In this document: in pieces, positions 8,254 to 15,970 of the stretch
How positions within the stretch are numbered: position 1 is the first letter of the stretch
Layout of the letters: each line of letters starts with the position of its first letter
NCBI GenBank assembly: GCA_050011815.1
Contig: JBEKIJ010000011.1
Location: 151,043 to 215,042, forward strand
Direction of reading: 5' to 3'
Source: Chersky-840 sp050011815
GTDB taxonomy: Bacteria; Actinomycetota; Acidimicrobiia; Acidimicrobiales; UBA8190
Length of the DNA: 64,000 bases
Notes under the pieces: model-generated
Databases searched by the model: none
What the model was told of the DNA's origin: nothing
Seen by the model: the letters and a program-made list of their open reading frames with translations, nothing else
Made by a program: the position numbers and the translations under genes

Positions 8254-11200
8254 TCACCGCCGGAGCGCCGCCATCCGGGCTAGGCGGTGCCGGGCGCGGC
8301 GAGGGGCGTCCACCATGGTCAGGAGGACGAAGCCGACGAGCATGAGGGCGCCGCCGACGACGGCCAACCACTGGGCGATGGACCCGAGCCCGGTGAAGGC
8401 CAGGGACCCCGAATCGGCCTGGACCACGGGATCGGCGCCGGCCGGGGGATCGGACGCGCCGGGATCAGATGACCCGTCGGTGGCCGCGGTGACCACGCCT
8501 GCGGCCGCGGCGGTGGACCGGGCCGGCGCTGTGGATGCCGGGGCGGTGGACGCCGGGGCCGCGGTCGGCGTGGTCGAGGCACCGGGGGCCGCGGCGGGGC
8601 TCGGGTCGGTGGTGCCGGTCGGTGCCGGTGGATCGATCGTCGTCGGTGTGGTGGAGGACGACCCCGAGGAGCACCCCGGCGGCGAACCGGTCTTTCCCTC
8701 GGCGCTGTAGAAGAGCCCGAGGAGGTCGCACGCCGTGGTGGTGGACACGAGCCAGGCGCCGTCGACCGACACGGCATAGCCCCGGTTGTTCGAGAGGATG
8801 GGGGTCCCGTCGGGACCGAGGATGTCGAAGGTCGCGATGGCACACGGGCTCGTGAGGCCCAGTTGGCTGCACTCCGTGTCACTTTGGAAGGTGATGTCGT
8901 CCACGCTGGCACCACCTGCGTTTGAGGCCAACCCCGACGACAAGGCTTCGCTGAGCGCGGTCTCGAGCGAGGCGCCGTTCTCGAGCACCGCCACCTTCTC
9001 GGCCACCGTGGCGCTCGGGTCGAAGAGCGTCTGGAAGGCCTGGGTGATCTGTCCCGAATCCGTGCCCGGCGCCGGAGGAATCGTCGGCGTCGTCGGTGAC
9101 GTGGGGGAGGTGGTCGGTGACGTGGGCGACGTCGGCGTCGTCGGCGGCACGGAGATGCCCGTCCCCGGCACGGTGGCGATGACCGGCGAGATGGGCGAGC
9201 CGATCGGCGCCTCCGACACGATGCCGGTGGCCGCGGCGTTGTTGGAATACGGCGTGCACGTCAAGTTCAGCGTGCTACCCGACACGTCCAGCGCCAGGGA
9301 GATGGCGGGGTCCACCGTGAGGGTGATCGCACCCCCGGTGGCGGTGAAGGGGCCCAGGGTCGCGGGGCTCGCCGGGAGGTTGAGCGTGAGGCCCGAGGAC
9401 GGCACCGGGCTCGGGATGGGGGCGTTGATGGCGAGCTCGCCGCTCGAGATCGAGGCGGGCGTGGCCCCGGTGGCATCCACCTTGGTGACCGCGGTCCCGG
9501 TGATGGCGGAGTTCCCGAGCGCCGCCGCGGCGGAGACGATCGAGGTGGGGAGATCCACCGCCGAGGTGTAGCCGGTCAGGTCGAACTGCGTCCCCGCGCT
9601 CGGCGTGGCCGGGGAGATGGTCCCCGAGGTGGTCACGTTGTTGAGGACGATGTTGCCCACCGGGGTTCCCGGGCAGTACAGCTCGTAGGGGCCGGGCTGC
9701 GTCGGGGGGACCGTCCCGCCCGGGCCCGTGGTGGGGGTCGTGGTCACCCCGGCCGTCACGATGACCGGCGAGATGGGCGAGGTGTCGGGCAGACCGGGAT
9801 CGATGCCGCTGGGGGCGCTGTCGTCGGGATAGGCCGTGCAGCTCAGGTTGATGTTGCTGCCCGCGTCCAACAGGGTCAGGGTCGCATCGGCGTTCTGGGC
9901 GATCGTGATCGAACTGCTCGTGGCCGTGAAGGGGCCGATCGACGCCGGGGTCAGGGGCAGGGTGAGGGTCACGCCCGTGGGGGGCACGGGGTTGGGGATG
10001 GGGGTGTCGAAGGTCAGCGGACCGGTCGGGATCGAGGCCGGGGAGGCTCCTGACGCGTCGATGGTGGCCATGGCGGTCCCCGACAGCGCGGTGTTCCCCA
10101 CGGCGGCCGCCGCCGACGCGATCGAGGCCGGGATGGGCACCTCGGCTTGGTAGTTGGTGACGGTGAACTGCTGACCCGGGGATGGGTCGGGCGGTGACAG
10201 CGTCGCCGTGGTGGTGACGTCGTTGAGGACGAGGTTGCCGATCGGGCTTCCGGGGCAGTACAGCTCGTAAGGGCCCTCACCTCCGGGTCCGATGGGCGGC
10301 GGCGGGGTGATGGTGGCCGTGCCGGTGGCGATCACCGGTTCGATGGGGTCCACCGAGGGCGGGTCGGTGGCGAGCCCCGTGGGCTCACTGTCGTTGGGGA
10401 AGGTGTCGCAGAACAGTCCGAAGTGGTCGCCGAACTCGTCGACGTTGAGGTTGACGTCGTTGACGTCGAAGGAGATGGGCCCTCCGGTGGCGGTGAACGG
10501 GCCCAGCTCCCCGGGCGGGACGGTGGCGGCGAACTGGACGCCGGTGGAGGGGACGGGGTTGGGAAGCACGACGCTGAAGGGCACGTCGTAGACCTGCGAG
10601 AACCCTCCCGGGTAGTAAGGGTACGGCTCGGTGGAGATGGGGCCGATACTCGGGACCGTGGTGACCACATCGGAGGTCGTCGCCGTGGTCTCACCGAGAG
10701 CCACCGATGCCCCGCCCGACGACCCGACCGCATAGACGGGTGGTCCACCGGGATTGATGATCTCGAAGCCGGACCCGACCGCACCGGTCGAGTTGAGGAA
10801 CATGGTGGCGCTCCCGCTGATTTGGGTGAGGCCGAGGTTCTCGGCCTCTTGGACCACGGACTGCGGGATGGAGAACTGGGTCTGGAGGTCGTTCAGCGTG
10901 AACTGCTGGCCCTGGGTCAACGCGGAGGGCGCGATGGTGGCCGACGTGGTGGTGTCGTTGAGCACGAGATTCCCGACGGGGCTCCCCGGGCAGTACATCT
11001 CGTAGGGCCCCGAGGGCGAGGTGGGAGGCACGGTCGTCGGGGGCGTGGTGGTGGTCGTGGGCATCGTCCCCGTGGCCGACGCGGTGGCGATCACGGGCCG
11101 GATGGGGGGCCCGGAGGGGGCGGTGCCCGTCGACCCCGACGTCGGCACGCTGTTGTTGGCGTAGGCCGTGCAGGACATGGTGAAGGCCTTGCTCGACAGG

Positions 11201-12306
11201 GCCGCCACCACCTGGGTGGACTGGTCCTGGGCCACGGTGATGGGCCCGCCCGACGCCGTGAAGGGGCCCACGGTGATGGGGGTGGTGGGGAAGGAGACGG
11301 CCAGGCCCCCGGTGGGCACCGTGGCCGGGATGGACACGTCGAAGGGCATCGACCCGGTTCCGGCCTGGTCGGTGGTGGCGCCGTAGGCGTCGACGGCACT
11401 GGCGGCCAGGCCGTTGAAGGCGGAGTTTCCGAGGCCGGCGGCCGCCGAGACGAGACCGGGGGGGAGCGGGATGTTGGTCTGATAGCCCGTCACCGAGAAC
11501 TGCTGTCCGGCCGACAGGCCTGTCGCCGGAGAGATGGTGGCGGTGGTGGTGACGCCGTTGAGCACGAGGTCCCCGACCGGCGTGTGCGGGCAGTACAGCT
11601 CATAGGGGCCCGTGAGGGCTGAGGGCGCCGGCGGCGGGACGGCGTTCCCCGCGGTGGCGATGGTGGTGGCGATCGGTAGCCCCGGGGGCGTGTTGTTGGA
11701 GAAGCCCGACGGCAGTGTGTCGTTGGGGTACGAGGAACAGTTCAGGTCGATCTCGCCGATGCCGTCGCCGTCGATGTCGGTGGTGTTCGATACCGGGTCC
11801 TCGCTCACGGTGATGTTGCTGCTCGTGGCGGTGAAGGGCCCGACCGTCGCCGGTGTCGACGGGACGTCCAGTGCCACACCGGAGGACGGGACGGGGTTCG
11901 GGAGGGGGATGTCGAACGCCATCGATCCCGTCGAGAGCGACGACGGCGTGGCTCCGGTGGCGTCGATCGTGGTCGACAGGGTGCCGGTGAGAGAGGTGAG
12001 CCCGGTGGCCTCGGCATCCTGCACCACCGAGGCGGGCAATTGCTCTTGGACCTGAAGGCCGGTCACGTTGAACTGCTGACCGGCGCTCGGGCTGGCCGGA
12101 GAGAGCGCGCCGGTCACCACGACGTCGTTGAGGACGATGTTCCCGGCCGGGGTGCCTGCACAGAAGGTCTCGTACGGGACCGTATCGGCGTAGGCGGCGC
12201 TCGTAACTGCTTGTGCAATGACGCCCGCTACTAATGAGGATCCGACGACGAGCGCGAGCGCGCCGACGATGCTCAGTCGCTTGGCGACGTGTTGAAAGCG
12301 TCCCAC
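8254..12306 (-). CDS. Large secreted five-repeat surface protein with LAFTG-TM tail
   Basis: Exported protein of 1350 residues; function not recognised. A signal peptide has a hydrophobic core at about 12-35 and likely cleavage after AYA-40. Five repeats of one domain follow, starting at Y45, Y235, Y435, Y680 and Y874. Each opens with Y-E-x-x/Y-C and closes about 145 residues later (about 190 in repeat 3) with a second cysteine before a Y/F-P/S/A-N/D motif, so each may hold one disulfide. Each repeat contains the block GPFTATxxxI, and Pro/Thr linkers separate them. Repeat 3 has an insertion of about 45 residues. Residues 1083-1212 form a different domain that loosely recalls the mycobacterial Mtb12/NTF2-like fold. 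A Pro/Ala/Thr linker leads to LAFTG (1302-1306), a membrane helix and an Arg-rich tail. GTG start with AGGGGG 6 nt upstream. Confidence 0.82.
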   Translation of the reverse strand: MGRFQHVAKRLSIVGALALVVGSSLVAGVIAQAVTSAAYADTVPYETFCAGTPAGNIVLNDVVVTGALSPASPSAGQQFNVTGLQVQEQLPASVVQDAEATGLTSLTGTLSTTIDATGATPSSLSTGSMAFDIPLPNPVPSSGVALDVPSTPATVGPFTATSSNITVSEDPVSNTTDIDGDGIGEIDLNCSSYPNDTLPSGFSNNTPPGLPIATTIATAGNAVPPPAPSALTGPYELYCPHTPVGDLVLNGVTTTATISPATGLSAGQQFSVTGYQTNIPLPPGLVSAAAGLGNSAFNGLAASAVDAYGATTDQAGTGSMPFDVSIPATVPTGGLAVSFPTTPITVGPFTASGGPITVAQDQSTQVVAALSSKAFTMSCTAYANNSVPTSGSTGTAPSGPPIRPVIATASATGTMPTTTTTPPTTVPPTSPSGPYEMYCPGSPVGNLVLNDTTTSATIAPSALTQGQQFTLNDLQTQFSIPQSVVQEAENLGLTQISGSATMFLNSTGAVGSGFEIINPGGPPVYAVGSSGGASVALGETTATTSDVVTTVPSIGPISTEPYPYYPGGFSQVYDVPFSVVLPNPVPSTGVQFAATVPPGELGPFTATGGPISFDVNDVNLNVDEFGDHFGLFCDTFPNDSEPTGLATDPPSVDPIEPVIATGTATITPPPPIGPGGEGPYELYCPGSPIGNLVLNDVTTTATLSPPDPSPGQQFTVTNYQAEVPIPASIASAAAAVGNTALSGTAMATIDASGASPASIPTGPLTFDTPIPNPVPPTGVTLTLPLTPASIGPFTATSSSITIAQNADATLTLLDAGSNINLSCTAYPDDSAPSGIDPGLPDTSPISPVIVTAGVTTTPTTGPGGTVPPTQPGPYELYCPGTPVGNIVLNNVTTSGTISPATPSAGTQFDLTGYTSAVDLPTSIVSAAAALGNSAITGTAVTKVDATGATPASISSGELAINAPIPSPVPSSGLTLNLPASPATLGPFTATGGAITLTVDPAISLALDVSGSTLNLTCTPYSNNAAATGIVSEAPIGSPISPVIATVPGTGISVPPTTPTSPTSPTTSPTSPTTPTIPPAPGTDSGQITQAFQTLFDPSATVAEKVAVLENGASLETALSEALSSGLASNAGGASVDDITFQSDTECSQLGLTSPCAIATFDILGPDGTPILSNNRGYAVSVDGAWLVSTTTACDLLGLFYSAEGKTGSPPGCSSGSSSTTPTTIDPPAPTGTTDPSPAAAPGASTTPTAAPASTAPASTAPARSTAAAAGVVTAATDGSSDPGASDPPAGADPVVQADSGSLAFTGLGSIAQWLAVVGGALMLVGFVLLTMVDAPRRARHRLARMAALRR

Positions 12307-12472
12307 TGTGACCCCCTCTGCCCGCCGGCTGGGGGATCGGGCCCCTCAGTCGGCGACGGGCGAGTGTGTGCCTGTCATGGCATCAGTTGGTAGCGGTGCG
12401 CGCATCCCCAAGATTGATGAACCTCGCAGAGTGACGGCGCGTGGCATCCGCGTCACTATTGGTCCGATCCGA

Positions 12473-13399
12473 CTAGTGATCCGATGGCGGAGACGGGGGG
12501 ACGTCGGTGACATAGGCCCGGTCGGTGTGGTCGACGTCGAACCCCAGCTTCCGGTAGAGGTGCACGGCGGGGGCGTTGTCGGCATCGACATAGAGCATCC
12601 CCACGGTGATGCCCTGCGAGGCGAGGTGGTCGAGCCCGGCCACCACGAGGCCACGGCCGAGCCCGAGTCCCTGGAAGTCGGGATCGACCGAGATCACGTA
12701 GATCTCCCCCAGGGGCGGTTCCACGTCGTGGTGCACCTTCGTCCAACACGATGCGGCCAGGCGGCCGTCGCGCTCGTGGAGGAGAAAGCCATCGGGGTCG
12801 AACCAGGCCTCGGCCTCGCGCTCGCGGATGGTGTCGAGGCTCCAGCCCCCCTGCTCGGGATGAGAGGCGAAGGCCCGATTGTTGACCTCGAGCCATGCCG
12901 ACTCGTCCACGCCGGGCCGAAACGGGCGGGTGGTGACGGTGAGGTCGTCGGCGTCGAGCGGGAGGGGTCGGCGCATCTGGTAGAGGTCGCGCCCGCGGCG
13001 CAGGCCGCAGGACTGCGCCATGGCGTCGGTGTCCGGTGTGGGTTTGGGGACCCACAGGTGCACGTGGCCCCCGCCTTCGGCGGAGATCTCGCGCAAGGCC
13101 GCGCTCAGGAGGCTCACCCCCACCTCGGCCTCGGGCCCGCGGTGGTCGGGGCGGATCACCACCTCCACACCCCAGGTGTCGTGCCCCCGGCTCAGCTGGG
13201 CATAGCCGACCAGAGGGCCGTTGGACGGCTCTCGTGCCACGAACCCGGCAAAACCCTTGCGGCCCCCGTGGACCAGGTCGAGCCATTTGTGCTCGCCGAG
13301 GGGATAGTGGCCATCGGCCACGAGGGCCTGTTGGAGCAGTTGCGACACCTCGGCGATGTCGGATTCGCCCATCCGGCGCTTGACCTCGATGGGGTGCAC
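12473..13399 (-). CDS. mshD: Mycothiol synthase (mycothiol acetyltransferase)
   Basis: Last enzyme of mycothiol synthesis: acetylates Cys-GlcN-Ins with acetyl-CoA. At 308 residues it has the family's usual length and double-GNAT layout. The N-terminal domain (about 1-145) has a degenerate CoA loop, RPDHRGPEAEVG. The C-terminal domain has the intact CoA-binding DFQGLGLGRGL followed by VGMLYVDADN and AVHLYRKLGF. Mycothiol is made only by Actinobacteria, so this gene is a taxonomic marker. GTG start at 13399, fixed by TAACCT exactly 6 nt upstream. It is divergent from nth; both -10 elements fall inside a 74-bp gap. Confidence 0.93.
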   Translation of the reverse strand: MHPIEVKRRMGESDIAEVSQLLQQALVADGHYPLGEHKWLDLVHGGRKGFAGFVAREPSNGPLVGYAQLSRGHDTWGVEVVIRPDHRGPEAEVGVSLLSAALREISAEGGGHVHLWVPKPTPDTDAMAQSCGLRRGRDLYQMRRPLPLDADDLTVTTRPFRPGVDESAWLEVNNRAFASHPEQGGWSLDTIREREAEAWFDPDGFLLHERDGRLAASCWTKVHHDVEPPLGEIYVISVDPDFQGLGLGRGLVVAGLDHLASQGITVGMLYVDADNAPAVHLYRKLGFDVDHTDRAYVTDVPPSPPSDH

Positions 13400-13405
13400 G
13401 GCCGC

Positions 13406-13411
13406 AGGTTA
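13406..13411 (-). promoter_or_regulatory. -10 element of the leaderless mshD promoter
   Basis: On the minus strand TAACCT is followed by 6 nt and the GTG start of mshD. No ribosome binding site is present. Confidence 0.6.
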
Positions 13412-13460
13412 TCGGCACCACTCGAGGCGTCGGGACAGCTGGGAACGACAACCGGCTCGG

Positions 13461-13466
13461 TACTGT
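13461..13466 (+). promoter_or_regulatory. -10 element of the leaderless nth promoter
   Basis: TACTGT ends 7 nt before the GTG at 13474. It overlaps an in-frame GTG at 13465, which therefore cannot be the start of a transcript made from here. Confidence 0.55.
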
Positions 13467-13473
13467 GAGGCCC

Positions 13474-14133
13474 GTGGCACGACCCCGAACGTTGCGGGGC
13501 CGGGCACGCGAGGTGACCGCGCGCCTGGCCCACGCCTACCCCGGCACCGCATCGGAGCTCTGTGCCCTTCGGCACGTGGGGGCCTTCCAACTTCTCGTGG
13601 CCACCATCCTCTCGGCCCAGTGCACCGACGAGCGGGTCAACATGGTCACGCCCGGCCTGTTTGCGGCGTACCCGACTCCCGAAGCCCTCGCCGAGGCGCG
13701 TGTCGAGGACCTCGAAGACCGCATTCGCTCTACGGGCTTCTTCCGCTCCAAGGCCAAGAACCTCATGGGCATGGCCCGGGGAGTGACCGAGCGATTCGGG
13801 GGGGAGGTCCCGACGTCGATCGAGGACCTCACCAGCCTGCCCGGCGTGGGCCGGAAGACGGCCAACGTGGTGCGTAGCGTGGCCATGGACCTGCCCGGGC
13901 TGCCCGTCGACACCCACGTGGGGCGTCTCACGCGTCGGCTGGGGTTGACCGAGCAGACCGACCCGGTGAAGGTCGAGAGTGAGATCGATGCCCTGGTCCC
14001 CCCGGCGGAGTGGGGGACCCTCAGCCTGCGGCTCATCCTCCACGGCCGCAAGGTGTGCCGGGCTCGCAACCCTCGGTGTGGCGAATGTCTCCTAGCCGAC
14101 ATCTGTCCTTCTGCTCTCGTTCCCCTGCGTTGA
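13474..14133 (+). CDS. nth: Endonuclease III (DNA glycosylase/AP lyase)
   Basis: Base-excision repair enzyme that removes oxidised pyrimidines and cleaves the AP site. Product 219 residues. The helix-hairpin-helix LPGVGRKTANVV holds catalytic lysine K128, and catalytic aspartate D146 lies in PVDTHVGRL; the 18-residue spacing matches E. coli K120/D138. The C-terminal 4Fe-4S ligands follow C-x6-C-x2-C-x5-C (CRARNPRCGECLLADIC). Start chosen at GTG 13474 because TACTGT lies 7 nt upstream; the in-frame GTG at 13465 overlaps that hexamer. Confidence 0.92.
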   Translation: MARPRTLRGRAREVTARLAHAYPGTASELCALRHVGAFQLLVATILSAQCTDERVNMVTPGLFAAYPTPEALAEARVEDLEDRIRSTGFFRSKAKNLMGMARGVTERFGGEVPTSIEDLTSLPGVGRKTANVVRSVAMDLPGLPVDTHVGRLTRRLGLTEQTDPVKVESEIDALVPPAEWGTLSLRLILHGRKVCRARNPRCGECLLADICPSALVPLR

Positions 14134-14216
14134 CCGGGTGCGGAGCAAATGAGTTCGGTCGATGTTTTGCCGCTGTCCCTGGAAGCAGCAGACGTCCCGT
14201 GGTGTTGTAGAGAACA

Positions 14217-14228
14217 GGAACCGGTTCC
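14217..14228. repeat. 12-bp perfect palindrome in the nth-hisD gap
   Basis: GGAACCGGTTCC reads the same on both strands. It lies in a somewhat less GC-rich spacer downstream of nth. A half-copy, GGTTCC, recurs about 10 nt further on. It could be an operator, but nothing shows what would bind it. Confidence 0.35.
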
Positions 14229-14281
14229 CGCCACCTGGTTCCCATGAGCGCCGGCCGGGTCCGCCGCCTGGCCCGCTCGCG

Positions 14282-14307
14282 CAACGGCGCCCGAAAGGGC
14301 GCCGTTG
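14282..14307. terminator. Perfect 11-bp hairpin with GAAA tetraloop
   Basis: CAACGGCGCCC and its exact complement flank a GAAA loop. No T-run follows on either strand, so it is not a textbook intrinsic terminator, but stable hairpins without U-tracts are common terminators in Actinobacteria. It sits between the 3' ends of nth (plus strand) and the small gene at 14342-14542 (minus strand), so it could serve both. Confidence 0.5.
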
Positions 14308-14341
14308 GCGCGCCCAGCGGCGACGGTTCAGCGCAGACGGT

Positions 14342-14542
14342 TCAGCGCCGACGGCTCGGGGCCGAGGTGATCCGACCGAGGCGTCGCCCCGCACCGGTGA
14401 GGGCCCGCTCCACCGCGAAGAGCTCGGAGGCGGTGTCGTCGTCGTGTTCGGAGGCCGCCTTGTCCGCGATGGTGGCGACGCGGAGGCGCAATTCCTCGAG
14501 CGCGGTGGTCAACGAGGACAGTTCGGCGAGCGGAGCGGACAC
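14342..14542 (-). CDS. Small helical protein, unknown function
   Basis: A possible 66-residue protein starting at GTG 14542. It has a regular heptad-like Leu/Ala pattern over residues 5-50 (LSSLTTALEELRLRVATIAD, then a DDDTASELFAVERAL stretch) and a basic C-terminus ending in SRRR, so it looks like a short antiparallel helical hairpin. I do not recognise it. The frame is open much further upstream but only as a shadow of hisD; this end has sensible protein composition and stops just before a strong hairpin. No clear ribosome binding site. Confidence 0.5.
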   Translation of the reverse strand: MSAPLAELSSLTTALEELRLRVATIADKAASEHDDDTASELFAVERALTGAGRRLGRITSAPSRRR

Positions 14543-14665
14543 GCCCTGATGATGGCCGATACCCGACGGCGATGCGAAGCGGGAAGGTGTGACGATGGGC
14601 GGCGCGCCGTGTGGTCCGAGGGTTGCGGGGCTCTCACCAGGGCCGGAGGGCGCAGGTGCCCCGAG

Positions 14666-14671
14666 TACGAT
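14666..14671 (+). promoter_or_regulatory. Probable -10 element upstream of hisD
   Basis: TACGAT lies 9 nt before the GTG start of hisD, giving a leader of at most a few nucleotides. Spacing is slightly longer than in the clearest leaderless cases. Confidence 0.4.
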
Positions 14672-14680
14672 CGGGTCCCC

Positions 14681-15970
14681 GTGCCCCTCACCCGCCTCGA
14701 CCTGCGTGGTGTGCCCGCCTCGGACCTGGCGGCCGCCCTGCCGCGCCCCGGTGCCGGCCAGACGTTCCCGAGCGAGGAGGTACGGGCCGTCCTCGACGAG
14801 GTTCGCGCCGGAGGTGACGCCGCGGTCCGGGCCCTGACGCGACGTTTCGACGGAGTCGACATCGAGGCCCTGCGGGTGCCGGAGGAGGACCTCGAAAAGG
14901 CATTGGCCGGGATCGACCCCGGGCTGCGAGCCGCCCTCGAGCTGGCCTACGCCCGGATCCTCGCTTACCACGGCCACGAGCCGGGACCGCTCTCGGACTT
15001 CGAGAGCGACGGCGTCGTTGTCCAGCACCTGGTGCGGGCGGTGGCGCGCGCCGGGTTGTACGCCCCGGGGGGACGGGCGCGCTATCCCTCCACCGTGCTC
15101 ATGTGCGCGGCACCCGCCCGGGTGGCGGGCGTGGCCGAGCTCGTGCTGTGTGTGCCGCCGGGTCCCGACGGCGCCATCGCCTCCGAGACGCTGGCGGCCG
15201 CCGCCATCGCCGGCATCGACGAGGTCTACCGGGTGGGGGGAGCCCAGGCCATTGCGGCCATGGCGTTCGGCACCGAGTCCATCGCTCCCGTCGACGTCAT
15301 CGTGGGCCCGGGGAACCGGTACGTGGCCGAGGCCAAGCGCCAGGTCTCGGGGATCGTGGGCGTCCCCTCCGCTTTCGCCGGGCCCTCCGAGGTGGTCGTG
15401 GTGGCCGACGACGACACCCCGGTGGCGTGGGCCGCCATCGACGTCGTGGTCCAGGCCGAGCACGGCCCCGACGGCCTCGCCTGGCTCGTGACGTGGTCGC
15501 CGGAGGCCGCCGATGCCATCGAAGCCGAGGTCGACCGCCTGGTGGTGGCCTCACCCCGTCGGGCCGACCTCGAAGCCACCCTGGGCACGGGCGGGTACGT
15601 GGCGCTGGTGGACGGACCGGCCCAGGCGGTGGCGCTCTCCAACGTCGTGGCGCCCGAGCACCTCGAGCTCCTCGTGGACGGTGCCGCCGCCTTGGTCCCT
15701 ATGGTGCGCAGCGCCGGGGCGGTCTTCGTGGGCCCGTATGCCCCAGCCAGCGTGGGCGACTACCTGGCGGGCCCGAACCATGTGCTGCCCACGGCGCGCA
15801 CGGCGCGCTTCGCCTCGGCGCTGCGGGTCGACGACTTCCGCACCCACGTCCACGCCGTGTCGATGGGCGCCGAGGCGCTGGCCCGACTCGCACCTCACGT
15901 CGTCGCCATCGCCCAGGCCGAGGGTCTCCCGGCGCACGCCCGATCCGTGGTCGTGCGGGGCGAGTCGTGA
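14681..15970 (+). CDS. hisD: Histidinol dehydrogenase
   Basis: Catalyses the last two steps of histidine synthesis, oxidising L-histidinol to histidine with two NAD+. The product is 429 residues, normal for the family. Conserved blocks seen: LYAPGGRARYPSTVLM, YRVGGAQAIAAMAFG, DVIVGPGNRYVAEAKR, FAGPSEVVVVADD, and QAEHGPDGLAW, which contains a zinc-site region. The C-terminal part has NVVAPEHLEL and GDYLAGPNHVLPT. The frame is open far upstream, but GTG 14681 gives the usual N-terminus and has a TACGAT hexamer 9 nt before it. It opens the his cluster and overlaps hisC by 4 nt (GTGA). Confidence 0.95.
   Translation: MPLTRLDLRGVPASDLAAALPRPGAGQTFPSEEVRAVLDEVRAGGDAAVRALTRRFDGVDIEALRVPEEDLEKALAGIDPGLRAALELAYARILAYHGHEPGPLSDFESDGVVVQHLVRAVARAGLYAPGGRARYPSTVLMCAAPARVAGVAELVLCVPPGPDGAIASETLAAAAIAGIDEVYRVGGAQAIAAMAFGTESIAPVDVIVGPGNRYVAEAKRQVSGIVGVPSAFAGPSEVVVVADDDTPVAWAAIDVVVQAEHGPDGLAWLVTWSPEAADAIEAEVDRLVVASPRRADLEATLGTGGYVALVDGPAQAVALSNVVAPEHLELLVDGAAALVPMVRSAGAVFVGPYAPASVGDYLAGPNHVLPTARTARFASALRVDDFRTHVHAVSMGAEALARLAPHVVAIAQAEGLPAHARSVVVRGES

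Noticed and set aside
9040..9160. CRISPR-like or VNTR array in the Thr/Pro/Ser linker
   Set aside because: Codon-level repetition of a Pro/Thr/Ser linker; units are irregular and there are no spacers.
13465..13473. GTG at 13465 as the start of nth
   Set aside because: It overlaps the TACTGT -10 hexamer, which instead places the start at GTG 13474.
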